From the NCBI RefSeq assembly GCF_015223055.1, contig NZ_JADFBX010000005.1, forward strand, positions 372,001 through 436,000: 64,000 nucleotides of DNA, in the 5' to 3' direction. A program made the translations under genes and the position numbers. This document shows, piece after piece, positions 54,133-63,379 of the stretch (position 1 is its first letter; every line of letters starts with the position of its first letter). This DNA is from Pedobacter sp. MC2016-24. Its GTDB lineage: Bacteria > Bacteroidota > Bacteroidia > Sphingobacteriales > Sphingobacteriaceae. The notes under the pieces are model-generated. The model did not search any database, had not been told where the DNA came from, and saw nothing but the letters and a program-made list of their open reading frames with translations.

Positions 54133-56721
54133 ATGATGCAAAAACTACGTGCAAAAGGCCAGAGAGAATCGATATTCAACAATGAAGTTGTGTCGCGTTT
54201 CGAACTTTACAATAGCCTTTTTCTTACCCTTCCCTTTTACAAAATAAAAGATACGGGCACCCTCTTACCTCTTTTTATTAAATACTGCGAAGATGGCGTA
54301 AACCGCCATGAAACCCCAGCAGAGATCATTGATGCCTTTTTTAAGAAGTACACGCAAAACAATTCGAACACCGACGTGATCGATCTTTTATTCCGGTTTA
54401 TCCAGTATATCGAACGTCAGGTTGTCCTTTTTGATGCCGTAGAAGATGCCTCTTTTAATAAGTTAAATGCTTCGGAAGAACAAAATACTTTACTCTCCTA
54501 TCTGAAGAAAGGAATCGATAACAAAGCCTTAAATGATAAAATCGAAGCCCTGATCGAAGACTTTTCCCTTCGTTTGGTCCTCACGGCACATCCGACACAG
54601 TTTTATCCAGGCAGTGTTTTGTCGATCATTACAGACTTAACCTCCGCCATTAAAACCAATGACATTTCGACCATCAACCTCCTGTTGCAGCAATTGGGCA
54701 AGACCCCGTTTTTCAATAAAAAATCGCCAACCCCGGTAGATGAAGCTTTAAGCTTAGCCTGGTACCTGGAAAATGTGTTCTATTTTGCCGCTGCAAATAT
54801 CCAGACCGAAATAGACCGCAGCTTAAACGACTATAACCTGGAATCAAAAAAGATCATCGAACTTGGCTTCTGGCCAGGCGGAGATCGTGACGGAAACCCA
54901 AATGTACATTCTGAATCTACCATTCAGGTGTCTAAAATGTTGCGTCAGATTCTCTTCAGATGCTATTACCGGGATTTTAGAAACTTAAAGAGAAGGATTA
55001 CCTTCAGAGGTGTAGAAGAACCCATCGCCACCATACAGGATGTTTTGTATAAAAATGCATTCGATCCAAACATAGAAACAGAAAACATTGCGGACTTCCT
55101 GATCGAAAACCTGAATAAGATCAAAACTACGTTGATCGAAGACCACAATGGCCTGTTTGCAGACCTGGCTTCCGATCTGATCCGTAAAGTTGAGCTGTAT
55201 GGCAGCCATTTCGCTTCATTGGACATCAGACAGGACAGTCGTGTGTTGAGAGATGTGCATGCCTATTGCCGTCAAAGCAAACCGATCATCTCTCTGTTCC
55301 CGGAAAATTACGATAGCTTATCAGAAGCGGAAAAAATTAAAGCCCTTTCTTTCAAAAGTGCCCGGGTAAACTATGAGGAATCATCAGACCCACTGGTAGA
55401 TGATACCCTCCAAACCATTGCCGAGATCAAACAGATCCAGGAAAGCAATGGTGCTTTGGCCTGTCATCGTTTCATCATCAGTAACTGCCAGCAGGCCAGC
55501 GACATCTTGCAACTGATAGAATTGTTCCTTTGGAATGGCTGGGAAGAAGACAATCTTTCCATCGACTTCGTTCCCCTGTTTGAAACAGTACACGACCTGG
55601 CAGATGCTGCGGTCATTATGGAAACACTGTATTCGCATCCATTCTACAAAGCGCACTTACAAAAGCGAGGCAATAAACAGGACATCATGCTCGGTTTCTC
55701 CGACAGCACCAAAGATGGTGGCTATCTGATGGCCAACTGGTCGATTTTTAATGCCAAGGTAGCTTTAACAGAAACCGCAAATAAACACAACATACAACTT
55801 GCATTTTTTGACGGCCGGGGTGGACCACCAGCCCGCGGCGGAGGTAAAACCCACCGTTTCTATGCCTCTATGGGCAAAGAAATTGCCAATAAGAACATCC
55901 AGTTAACCATACAGGGCCAGACCATCAGCTCACAATATGGCTCCATTGACAGTGCAGAATTCAATATCGAACAACTGATCAATGCCGGGATTTCTGCTGG
56001 CGTCAAAGAAAAACACAACATCCTCTTAGATCCTTTACATAAAAATCTATTGGACGCCATGGCTACTGAAGCCTATGATTCTTTTGTAGCGCTGCGTAAA
56101 CACCCATTGTTTTTAAGCTACCTGGAGCGTTTTTCTCCATTAACCCTGCTGTCGAAAATTACGATAAGTAGCCGCCCTGTCAAAAGAAATTCCGGTGGTG
56201 CATTAAAACTGGAAGACCTTCGTGCCATCAGTTTCGTAACTGCCTGGAGCCAGCTTAAACAAAACATTCCTGGTTTCTATGGTATGGGAACAGCTTTGAA
56301 GAGTCAGGAAGAACTGGGCAATTGGGATAAAGTAGTTAAAACCTATCAGGAATCCGGATATTTTAAAACCATTATCGACAATTGTATGATGTCGATGAGT
56401 AAATCAGATTTCTCCATCACCGCCCATTTTGCAAACGACAAGGAATATGGCGCTTTCTGGAAAATGCTGCACGACGAATTTGAGCTTTCTAAAACGATGT
56501 TATTAAAGTTGTCGAACCACGAGACCCTCATGGAGAATTACCCCGTTGAGAAGAGCTCTATTGCAGTCAGAGAACGCATTGTGCTGCCACTTGTACTCAT
56601 CCAGCACTATGCACTGGAAATGCTGCAGAATAAAGTGACCGATCAGGAGCAACAGGCTTATGAAAAACTAGCCATCAGAACCGTTTACGGTATTGTCAAT
56701 GCCGGCCGGAATTTAGCATAA
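54133..56721 (+). CDS. ppc: phosphoenolpyruvate carboxylase
   Basis: 862 residues. PEP carboxylase signatures are RLVLTAHPTQFYPG (the catalytic His near 155), GFWPGGDRDGNPNV, and FFDGRGGPPARGGGKTHRF (the mobile Gly-rich loop). It adds bicarbonate to PEP to give oxaloacetate and refills the TCA cycle. Two adjacent ATGs (54133 and 54136) could start it. The length is a little below that of proteobacterial enzymes, as in other Bacteroidota. A hairpin shared with the converging operon follows. Confidence 0.95.
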   Translation: MMQKLRAKGQRESIFNNEVVSRFELYNSLFLTLPFYKIKDTGTLLPLFIKYCEDGVNRHETPAEIIDAFFKKYTQNNSNTDVIDLLFRFIQYIERQVVLFDAVEDASFNKLNASEEQNTLLSYLKKGIDNKALNDKIEALIEDFSLRLVLTAHPTQFYPGSVLSIITDLTSAIKTNDISTINLLLQQLGKTPFFNKKSPTPVDEALSLAWYLENVFYFAAANIQTEIDRSLNDYNLESKKIIELGFWPGGDRDGNPNVHSESTIQVSKMLRQILFRCYYRDFRNLKRRITFRGVEEPIATIQDVLYKNAFDPNIETENIADFLIENLNKIKTTLIEDHNGLFADLASDLIRKVELYGSHFASLDIRQDSRVLRDVHAYCRQSKPIISLFPENYDSLSEAEKIKALSFKSARVNYEESSDPLVDDTLQTIAEIKQIQESNGALACHRFIISNCQQASDILQLIELFLWNGWEEDNLSIDFVPLFETVHDLADAAVIMETLYSHPFYKAHLQKRGNKQDIMLGFSDSTKDGGYLMANWSIFNAKVALTETANKHNIQLAFFDGRGGPPARGGGKTHRFYASMGKEIANKNIQLTIQGQTISSQYGSIDSAEFNIEQLINAGISAGVKEKHNILLDPLHKNLLDAMATEAYDSFVALRKHPLFLSYLERFSPLTLLSKITISSRPVKRNSGGALKLEDLRAISFVTAWSQLKQNIPGFYGMGTALKSQEELGNWDKVVKTYQESGYFKTIIDNCMMSMSKSDFSITAHFANDKEYGAFWKMLHDEFELSKTMLLKLSNHETLMENYPVEKSSIAVRERIVLPLVLIQHYALEMLQNKVTDQEQQAYEKLAIRTVYGIVNAGRNLA

Positions 56722-56729
56722 AAAGCCAG

Positions 56730-56772
56730 GCATAAAAAAAGGCGAACTCGATGAGTTCGCCTTTTTTTATGC
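56730..56772. terminator. bidirectional terminator between ppc and the peroxiredoxin operon
   Basis: Perfect 20-bp stem 56730-56749 / 56753-56772 with a GAT loop and core GGCGAACTC / GAGTTCGCC. Each strand ends in a run of seven T. Confidence 0.88.
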
Positions 56773-56783
56773 TTATAGCTAAA

Positions 56784-57035
56784 TTAACCTCTGTCAATAG
56801 AGCCCATGACCTTTTGTCCAAATGCATTTAACGCATCTTTCTCTGCAGCGCCGGCTTTTACACTTTCATGCACCTCAAGCGCCCCGCAAATATTTGTGAT
56901 CAGTTCTCCTGCCACATCAATTTCCTGTTCGCTCACACCTCTAAACTCACAAAAAGCTTCCAATACGCTTAGCGTAGCTTCAAGATTTTCAGGCGTATTA
57001 TTTTGGAACAGTTGTTTTATTACCGGAATTTTCAT
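56784..57035 (-). CDS. small conserved protein (DUF6952-like) of the redox operon
   Basis: 83 residues, helical and acidic, with EATLSVLEAFCEFRGVSEQEIDVAGELITNI and ending GQKVMGSIDR. I believe it belongs to a Bacteroidota family of unknown function (DUF6952) that accompanies thioredoxin and peroxiredoxin genes, as here. Its ATG overlaps the thioredoxin stop (TAATG), which indicates translational coupling. Two cysteines (in AFCEF and NICGA) could be redox active, but this is a guess. Confidence 0.72.
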   Translation of the reverse strand: MKIPVIKQLFQNNTPENLEATLSVLEAFCEFRGVSEQEIDVAGELITNICGALEVHESVKAGAAEKDALNAFGQKVMGSIDRG

Positions 57036-57343
57036 TATCTTATTTTTTCAAATAATTCATTCAATACTTCTGCTTTATTGGTCTGAACCTGCTCAACCAA
57101 CGCTCCGCCTTCAAAGGCAGCAAACGTCGGCAAATTGTCAACGTTCGCAAGCTTACGTGAAGCCGGAAGTTTCTCGGCGTCCACAATTAAAAAGGTTACA
57201 TCTTCGTTTTCAGCAGCCAGTTTCTTAAACTTCGGTTTCATGATCCTGCAGTTTCCACACCAGGATGCGGCATACTGAACCATTACTTTGTTGTTTTCAG
57301 CAACATATTGTTGAAGATTATCTTCTGTTAATTCTAAAAACAT
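57035..57343 (-). CDS. thioredoxin-family protein with CGNC active site
   Basis: 102 residues, a minimal thioredoxin fold. The active site is Cys29-Gly-Asn-Cys32 in SWCGNCRIMKPKF, rather than CGPC, and NLPTF holds the cis-proline. No signal peptide, so cytoplasmic. It sits 14 bases after the peroxiredoxin gene and is probably that enzyme's dedicated reductant. Confidence 0.9.
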   Translation of the reverse strand: MFLELTEDNLQQYVAENNKVMVQYAASWCGNCRIMKPKFKKLAAENEDVTFLIVDAEKLPASRKLANVDNLPTFAAFEGGALVEQVQTNKAEVLNELFEKIR

Positions 57344-57357
57344 AATTTTTGTTGTTA

Positions 57358-57990
57358 TTAATTAGCGCTTAAGTATTCAGCAACGCCAGTTCTGTTGGCA
57401 TTCATTGCTTCTTTACCTTCTTCCCAGTTTGCAGGACAAACTTCACCATGCTTTTGTACGTGAGCATAAGCGTCAATTAAGCGTAAATATTCTTTTACAT
57501 TTCTACCTACAGGCATATCATTTACACTTTCGTGGAATACTTTACCAGTCTCATCAATCAGGTAAGTTGCTCTGAAAGTTACATTTGAACCCGTAAATAC
57601 TTCTCTTCCTTCTTCATCATACTCTACTTCCTGTTCAACGATATCTAAAATATTCGCCAGATGTCTGTGGGTATCCGCTAAAATCGGATAAGTAACACCT
57701 TCGATACCACCGTTATCTTTTGGCGTATTTAACCAGGCGAAATGAACTTCGTTGGTATCGCAAGATGCGCCAATTACAAGGGTATTTCTTTTTTCAAAAT
57801 CAGGCAATGCTGCTTGAAATGCATGTAGTTCTGTTGGACAAACGAAAGTGAAATCTTTTGGGTACCAGAATAATAATACTTTTTTCTGCTTATTTACTGC
57901 TTCTTCAAAGATGTTGATTTTCAAATCATCACCCATTTCTGACATCGCATCGATACTAACACTCGGGAATTTTTTACCTACTATTGCCAT
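57358..57990 (-). CDS. typical 2-Cys peroxiredoxin (AhpC/Prx1 type)
   Basis: 210 residues from ATG 57990, the family start MAIVGKKFPS. The peroxidatic Cys51 lies in DFTFVCPTEL, and the resolving Cys185 in HGEVCPANW. It reduces hydrogen peroxide and organic or peroxynitrite substrates, using the thioredoxin encoded next to it. First gene of the three-gene operon. A perfect -7 box lies upstream; OxyR control is plausible but no operator was identified. Confidence 0.94.
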   Translation of the reverse strand: MAIVGKKFPSVSIDAMSEMGDDLKINIFEEAVNKQKKVLLFWYPKDFTFVCPTELHAFQAALPDFEKRNTLVIGASCDTNEVHFAWLNTPKDNGGIEGVTYPILADTHRHLANILDIVEQEVEYDEEGREVFTGSNVTFRATYLIDETGKVFHESVNDMPVGRNVKEYLRLIDAYAHVQKHGEVCPANWEEGKEAMNANRTGVAEYLSAN

Positions 57991-58026
57991 AATTATTTTT
58001 GTATTTAATGTTCTTTTTTGACAGTG

Positions 58027-58062
58027 CAAAGGTAAGCCTATATCCACTCAAAAACAACCAAA
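58027..58062 (-). promoter_or_regulatory. peroxiredoxin operon promoter
   Basis: Minus-strand TACCTTTG at 58027-58034 is an exact -7 box; minus-strand TTTG at 58059-58062 lies 24 bases upstream, slightly long for a -33 element. The leader would be about 30 bases. Confidence 0.5.
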
Positions 58063-58153
58063 TTGGAGATATAACACATACTTAATATTGATAACACTAT
58101 AGTCAAAAACTATACATAACCATACAAAATTAGTTTTATTCTATTTGAAACAG

Positions 58154-59362
58154 CTACCGGATCACCCGGCCGGAGGCATCAATGTTCACGTCAAATGGTT
58201 TTAAATATGCATTGACAAGAACTGCAAATTCCCTGCGGCTAATCATTCGCTTTAAATCAAAGTCGCTTTTAAAGCCATAATCCTTCGTCCATTTTTTCAG
58301 TACCTCTGCCTGCGTATGCTCCGGAGATTTATTCCCTACAAAGCAAACCAGGCTCAATGTAGATTGAATCGTCATTCCTTCAGCTTTATAATCATCAAAC
58401 CAGATCTGCGCTTTATAATAGTAAGCTTTCACCATATCCCTGATTTCTGCAGTAGTTACTTTTTGCTCTGGTAAAAAACGGAGCTTACCATTGACAACCT
58501 CTCCTTTTAAAAAGCCCGAAAGACCAACAAACTGTATCGCAACCCAGTTTGAATCAACATTGGATACATCGATGAAAGGAACCAACGACAAGCGGAATTT
58601 GATCAGCTCGGCCTGGGTCATCTTTAAATTCACCTTAGAGGTCTTGGTGTCATAGAAAGCTGCATAGGCCGCCGCAGCACCCACCGCTTGTCCCGCAATC
58701 ATACTTTCAGATCTGGTATTTACATGCAGTAAATTCTCCTGTCCTTCCACCTGGAAATCCTTCAGCAAGGCATAATTAACAGCAGTCCCCACATCATAAG
58801 CTCCCGAAGCGATGCTGTTTTTATACACATCATCCGCATAAGAAAAGGGATGCCACCGCGTAACCGGGGCTACAGGCAAACCAATAGCCGCACCTACATT
58901 TCCGCTTTGATCCGCATTTACCAATACAACCGCCTTGATGGCTTTTCCATTGCTCAGCAAAACATTCCAGCCACCGCCAGAACGCTTAATACGCGACCAC
59001 TTGATGTTACTGATCAGCGTTAAGTTTTTTACACTATCTGCCCAACGCTTCACTACAGCATTGGCACTGGTCTGGTCCAGGTAAACCGGGGATTCAGCAT
59101 CTTTGATACCTTTAGCCTTACGCATTTTTTGCAAAAATTCGGCTTCAAGGCCAGAATGAATGTTTTGCTCCAATGGAGCCAGCACAAACTCCGGAGCCTG
59201 GATCAGCAAAGTAGTTTTTGCACCAGACATGGCCGACTGTATACCGGCAGCCAGAGCAGCACTTCCGTTTCCGATAATCAAAACCCCTGTTTTTGCAGTT
59301 TGCGCGGATGTAATCTGGCTAAGCAGAACAAAAGCACAAATAATCAAACCGATCTTTTTCAT
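58154..59362 (-). CDS. secreted FAD-dependent oxidoreductase-like protein
   Basis: 402 residues from ATG 59362, giving a clean signal peptide (MKKIGLIICAFVLLSQITSAQ). A dinucleotide-binding start follows, TGVLIIGNGSAALAAGIQSAM, with GxGxxA instead of GxGxxG. Later segments such as VLVNADQSGNVGAAIGLP and RSESMIAGQAVGAAAAYAA match the FAD_oxidored family. The last ~130 residues resemble repeated small helical segments of the S-layer-homology kind. It is shorter than most family members; the substrate is unknown. Confidence 0.68.
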   Translation of the reverse strand: MKKIGLIICAFVLLSQITSAQTAKTGVLIIGNGSAALAAGIQSAMSGAKTTLLIQAPEFVLAPLEQNIHSGLEAEFLQKMRKAKGIKDAESPVYLDQTSANAVVKRWADSVKNLTLISNIKWSRIKRSGGGWNVLLSNGKAIKAVVLVNADQSGNVGAAIGLPVAPVTRWHPFSYADDVYKNSIASGAYDVGTAVNYALLKDFQVEGQENLLHVNTRSESMIAGQAVGAAAAYAAFYDTKTSKVNLKMTQAELIKFRLSLVPFIDVSNVDSNWVAIQFVGLSGFLKGEVVNGKLRFLPEQKVTTAEIRDMVKAYYYKAQIWFDDYKAEGMTIQSTLSLVCFVGNKSPEHTQAEVLKKWTKDYGFKSDFDLKRMISRREFAVLVNAYLKPFDVNIDASGRVIR

Positions 59363-59527
59363 CCGTATACTTCTATTTTTTAAAGGTAATGAAGATTTCA
59401 TGAACATATTTTTTACTCAAGCAGGTATCGCCTTGCAATATCGCTTAAATGAATTAACTTTATCATTAGTGTAACGACCGCTCCTACCATTTAACGTATT
59501 TTAACAATTTAAACACCGCGTATCCCT

Positions 59528-60934
59528 ATGACACTGATGCACACCATCAATTCTGTTTTTGAGGCTCAGCAGAAACATAAATATACGCTTCGAAACAGCA
59601 ATGCCACGCAAAGAATTGAAAAATTAACGGCATTAAAAAATAGCATCAGTAAATTTGAACGCGAAATTTACGAGGCGTTAAAAAGCGATCTCCGAAAATG
59701 CACCTTCGAAGCGGCTGTAACTGAAATTCTTTTCATCCACAGCGAGATCGATTTTGCCATTAAAAACATCAGCGACTGGATGCAACCAAAAAAAGTGGGC
59801 AAAACCATCAGCAACTTTCTTGCAAAAAACAGGATTTACTACGAACCAAAAGGTGTATGCCTGATCATCGCACCCTGGAATTACCCTTTCCAGCTGATGA
59901 TCGGTCCTTTAGTCTCCGCCATTGCAGCTGGCAACTGCGCAATTCTTAAACCATCTGAACTGAGTCCGGAAACCAGTTCAATCATCGCAAGAATCATTGA
60001 GGATTGTTTCGAGGAGGAAGAAATAGCTTGTTTTGAAGGCGATGCAGAAATGTCTACCGCACTGCTTACTTTGTCTTTTGATCACATCTTTTTTACCGGA
60101 AGCACCAATATTGGTAAAATCATCATGACAGCTGCCGCGAAACACCTGAGCTCAGTAACCCTCGAACTGGGCGGTAAATCACCAGTCATTATTGACGACA
60201 CGGCTAACCTGGCCCAGGCAGCACAAAAAATCGCCTGGGGCAAGCTCATCAATGCCGGTCAAACCTGTATTGCACCAGATTATCTGCTCATCCCTGAAAA
60301 ACTACAAGATGTATTTATCCAACATTATATAAAAGCAGTAAAGGATTTGTTTTTTAAAGATCAGCAAACCATCGATGAGTCTGTCTATGCAAAAATCATC
60401 AGTCAGCACCATTTCGACAGGCTGACAGCACTGGTCAAAGATGCGCTAAAAAAGGGAGCTTCAGCTGCGCTGGAAGGTCATCATAATACGCAAAAGCATA
60501 CCATTGGCCCTTGGGTATTAACCCAGGTTCCGGCAGATGCCAGTATCATGAAAGAAGAAATTTTTGGACCAATACTGCCCATGATCACCTATCAGACACT
60601 GGACGAGGCCATTCAATTTATAAATGACAAAAGCAAACCCCTGGCTTTATATCTCTTTAGTCAAAAACGCACAAACATCAGGCAGATACTCAAAAATACC
60701 AGTTCCGGCGGGGCCTGTATCAACGATGTGCTCATCCACATTTCCAATCCCAAACTTCCCTTTGGTGGGATTAACGGAAGTGGAACAGGAAGTTGCCATG
60801 GCATCTTTGGGTTCAAAACCTTTTCCCATGAACGGGCTGTAGTTTTTCAGTCCAGGTTCAACATGACCAGTTTGATTTATCCTCCTTACGCCAAAAAAAA
60901 CTGGGTATTGAACTTACTTCATAAAATCATGTAA
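59528..60934 (+). CDS. class 3-like aldehyde dehydrogenase
   Basis: 468 residues. Catalytic Cys in NAGQTCIAPDY, general-base Glu in TLELGGKSPVI, and the NAD-binding FFTGSTNIGK are present, with IIAPWNYPFQL near 113. Length and the lack of an N-terminal extension fit ALDH3-type enzymes that oxidise fatty or aromatic aldehydes. ATG 59528 or 59537 could start it. Its TAA stop abuts that of the converging dioxygenase gene. Confidence 0.93.
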   Translation: MTLMHTINSVFEAQQKHKYTLRNSNATQRIEKLTALKNSISKFEREIYEALKSDLRKCTFEAAVTEILFIHSEIDFAIKNISDWMQPKKVGKTISNFLAKNRIYYEPKGVCLIIAPWNYPFQLMIGPLVSAIAAGNCAILKPSELSPETSSIIARIIEDCFEEEEIACFEGDAEMSTALLTLSFDHIFFTGSTNIGKIIMTAAAKHLSSVTLELGGKSPVIIDDTANLAQAAQKIAWGKLINAGQTCIAPDYLLIPEKLQDVFIQHYIKAVKDLFFKDQQTIDESVYAKIISQHHFDRLTALVKDALKKGASAALEGHHNTQKHTIGPWVLTQVPADASIMKEEIFGPILPMITYQTLDEAIQFINDKSKPLALYLFSQKRTNIRQILKNTSSGGACINDVLIHISNPKLPFGGINGSGTGSCHGIFGFKTFSHERAVVFQSRFNMTSLIYPPYAKKNWVLNLLHKIM

Positions 60935-61762
60935 TCAGCCAATCCGAACTGAAGTCATTGTTAAGGAACCACCAACAGCTTTATCGTTAAACAGGGAGAC
61001 CTCCTCCCGGTCATTTTTTAACCCCAGCGTATACATCAGCGGTAAATAATGTTCTGGTGTTGGTATAGCCAGCATGGCTTCCTTACCCAATTGCGCGTAG
61101 GTCGTCAAAGGTTGGTGTTCATTGGCTAAAATCAGCCGCTTAAAGGTATCGTTTGCCTGTAAAGCCCAATCATACCCCCCGCCATGAATCATTTCCCAGC
61201 TCATCATGCGCAAGTTATGTACCATATTGCCACTGCCTAATATCAGTACTCCTTTTTTGCGTAAACCATAAAGTTCATGCGCAAGGTCGTAATGGTAACG
61301 GGCATCCCGTGTATAATCAATGCTCAACTGAAGTACCGGAATATTCGCATCCGGATACATGTGCCTTACTACAGTCCAGGCCCCATGATCCAGGCCCCAA
61401 TCGTGATCCAGCCCCACATTCGTGCTGTGAATCAGCCCTGCCGTCTCCAGAGCAAGCTCGGGACTGCCCGGCGCAGCATATGTCACATCGAACAAGGCTT
61501 GTGGGAATCCCCCAAAATCGTGTATCGTTTGCGGAAAATCCATTGCCGTAATGTGTGTCCCATTCGTAAACCAATGCGCAGAAACGACCAGCACTGCTTC
61601 TGGCACAGGAATATCGCGTGCCTGCGCCGCCCATTGCAAACTAAATTCGTTGGCTTCAATCCCATTCATCGGAGAACCATGTCCGATAAACAAAACTGGC
61701 ATCAGGTAATCTTTTTCCTGTAAATTACTTGTATATTTTTTGAAATTAAATAAATTGTCCAT
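60935..61762 (-). CDS. ygiD: YgiD-type extradiol ring-cleavage dioxygenase
   Basis: 275 residues from ATG 61762. The LigB-type class III extradiol fold is shown by MPVLFIGHGSPMNGIE (His ligand), VVSAHWFTNG, and LDHDWGLDHGAWTVVRHMYP (the second His and catalytic pair). E. coli YgiD cleaves L-DOPA at the 4,5 position to betalamic-acid precursors; the natural substrate in bacteria is uncertain. The enzyme probably uses zinc or iron in the cytoplasm. Confidence 0.9.
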   Translation of the reverse strand: MDNLFNFKKYTSNLQEKDYLMPVLFIGHGSPMNGIEANEFSLQWAAQARDIPVPEAVLVVSAHWFTNGTHITAMDFPQTIHDFGGFPQALFDVTYAAPGSPELALETAGLIHSTNVGLDHDWGLDHGAWTVVRHMYPDANIPVLQLSIDYTRDARYHYDLAHELYGLRKKGVLILGSGNMVHNLRMMSWEMIHGGGYDWALQANDTFKRLILANEHQPLTTYAQLGKEAMLAIPTPEHYLPLMYTLGLKNDREEVSLFNDKAVGGSLTMTSVRIG

Positions 61763-61884
61763 TACATTAGTTAGTAAAATAGGGAACACACAAAGATAAC
61801 AAACCTCAGGAGCTCAAACTGTTGATGTATGGTAAGAAATTTAACATCAGTATAAAGGAGATTTAGCTTAACTTAGCTTATTAT

Positions 61885-62595
61885 ATGTTTTCAATGAAGT
61901 CTTATCTAACCATATTGCTCTGTGCTTGCTTTTTAAGCGCCTTCTCTGCAAAGCCAAAGCACCAGTACATTAAAATCAAAACCGAGTTCGGCGAATGCGT
62001 CGTGATGTTCTATAACGAAACGCCGCTGCATCGCGATAATTTCATTAAACTCACTAAAAAAGGTACATTTAACGGCACCCTATTCCACCGCGTGATCCAA
62101 AACTTCATGATCCAGGGGGGTGACCCCGATTCAAAAACGGCCAAACCGGGTGCGCTTCTAGGCGAAGGAACTGTCGGCTATACCGTACCCGCAGAGTTTA
62201 AGGATAGTTTATTTCACAAAAAAGGCGCTTTTGCTGCAGCAAGGGATGACAATCCCGAAAAAGCGTCCAGCGGTAGCCAGTTCTACATTGTACAGGGGAA
62301 AAAATTTACCGACGAACAATTAGACAACCTGGAGCAGAACAGGCTCCATTTTAAATTACCGGTTACGCAGCGCGAAGTGTATAAATCCCTTGGCGGATCG
62401 CCACACCTCGACCGTAGCTATACGGTATACGGAGAGGTAGTAAGGGGGCTCGAACTTGTGGATAAAATTGCAGCCTTGCCGGTCGACAGCAACAACCGCC
62501 CTTTGAACGACATCAAAATGGATATTGTCATCCTCAAAAAAAGAGAGGCCAGAAAGCTCGAAAAAGAACTCGCTAAACAGGCCATCAAAGTTTAA
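61885..62595 (+). CDS. secreted cyclophilin-type peptidyl-prolyl isomerase
   Basis: 236 residues with a signal peptide ending about FSAK (22). The cyclophilin core reads FHRVIQNFMIQGGDPDSKT, then VPAEF and ASSGSQFYIVQG, retaining the catalytic Arg in FHRV. A 35-residue insert after FYIVQG and a basic C-terminal helix are typical of the Bacteroidota periplasmic form. An upstream direct repeat TTAGCTTA (61863-61870 and 61873-61880) precedes the ATG. The exonuclease gene begins ten bases after its stop. Confidence 0.92.
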   Translation: MFSMKSYLTILLCACFLSAFSAKPKHQYIKIKTEFGECVVMFYNETPLHRDNFIKLTKKGTFNGTLFHRVIQNFMIQGGDPDSKTAKPGALLGEGTVGYTVPAEFKDSLFHKKGAFAAARDDNPEKASSGSQFYIVQGKKFTDEQLDNLEQNRLHFKLPVTQREVYKSLGGSPHLDRSYTVYGEVVRGLELVDKIAALPVDSNNRPLNDIKMDIVILKKREARKLEKELAKQAIKV

Positions 62596-62605
62596 ACACA
62601 CACAA

Positions 62606-63376
62606 ATGAGAATCATATCTTACAACATCAATGGCATTCGCTCTGCCACCACCAAGAACTTTTTAGGCTGGTTACAGGCTACTGATGCCGACATTGTCTG
62701 CCTTCAGGAAGTCAAAGCCATGCCAAGTCAGATTCCTGAAATCATCGCAATGATTGAAGATCTTGGCTACCACCATTACTGGTTTCCAGCGGAAAAAAAA
62801 GGCTACAGTGGTGTTGCTATCCTTAGCCGCATCAAACCTAATCACGTGGAATATGGTTGCGGTGAAGAATGGATCGACAAAGAAGGACGCATTTTAAGGG
62901 CCGATTTTGACAAATGTTCTGTGATGAGTCTCTATCTGCCATCTGGATCAAGTGGAGACGACAGACAGGTTAAAAAGTATGAATTTTTACATTTTTTCAA
63001 TGGATATATTGCAGAATTGCGAAAAGAAATTCCAAACCTGATCATCTCCGGAGATTATAACATCTGTCATACCGCCATAGACATCCATAATCCAAAATCC
63101 AACGCCAACTCTTCTGGTTTTTTACCTGAAGAAAGAGAATGGATGGAATTGTTCCTGAAAGCTGGTTTTATCGATACCTTTCGACACTTCAACAAAGATC
63201 CCCATCATTATACCTGGTGGAGCTTCCGTGCCAATTCCAGAGCAAAGAACTTGGGCTGGCGTATCGATTACCACCTTGCAAGCGCGCCCATGCTGGATCA
63301 GCTCAAAAATGTTACCATCCTTGCCGATGCTGTTCATTCAGACCATTGTCCAATTTTATTAGAATTAAACCCATAA
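62606..63376 (+). CDS. xth: exodeoxyribonuclease III
   Basis: 256 residues of the endonuclease/exonuclease/phosphatase fold. Signatures are ISYNINGIRSA at the start, VCLQEVKA (metal Glu), SGDYNICH (GDxN), WRIDYHLAS and SDHCPILLEL (SDH). It incises DNA at abasic sites and removes 3' blocking groups in base-excision repair. ATG 62606 gives the family N terminus MRIISYNING. hutI begins three bases downstream of its stop. Confidence 0.94.
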   Translation: MRIISYNINGIRSATTKNFLGWLQATDADIVCLQEVKAMPSQIPEIIAMIEDLGYHHYWFPAEKKGYSGVAILSRIKPNHVEYGCGEEWIDKEGRILRADFDKCSVMSLYLPSGSSGDDRQVKKYEFLHFFNGYIAELRKEIPNLIISGDYNICHTAIDIHNPKSNANSSGFLPEEREWMELFLKAGFIDTFRHFNKDPHHYTWWSFRANSRAKNLGWRIDYHLASAPMLDQLKNVTILADAVHSDHCPILLELNP

Positions 63377-63379
63377 GCT

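Noticed and set aside
61153-61723. Several overlapping open frames inside the YgiD-type gene
   Set aside because: They lie in different frames over the same conserved gene and show no family features.
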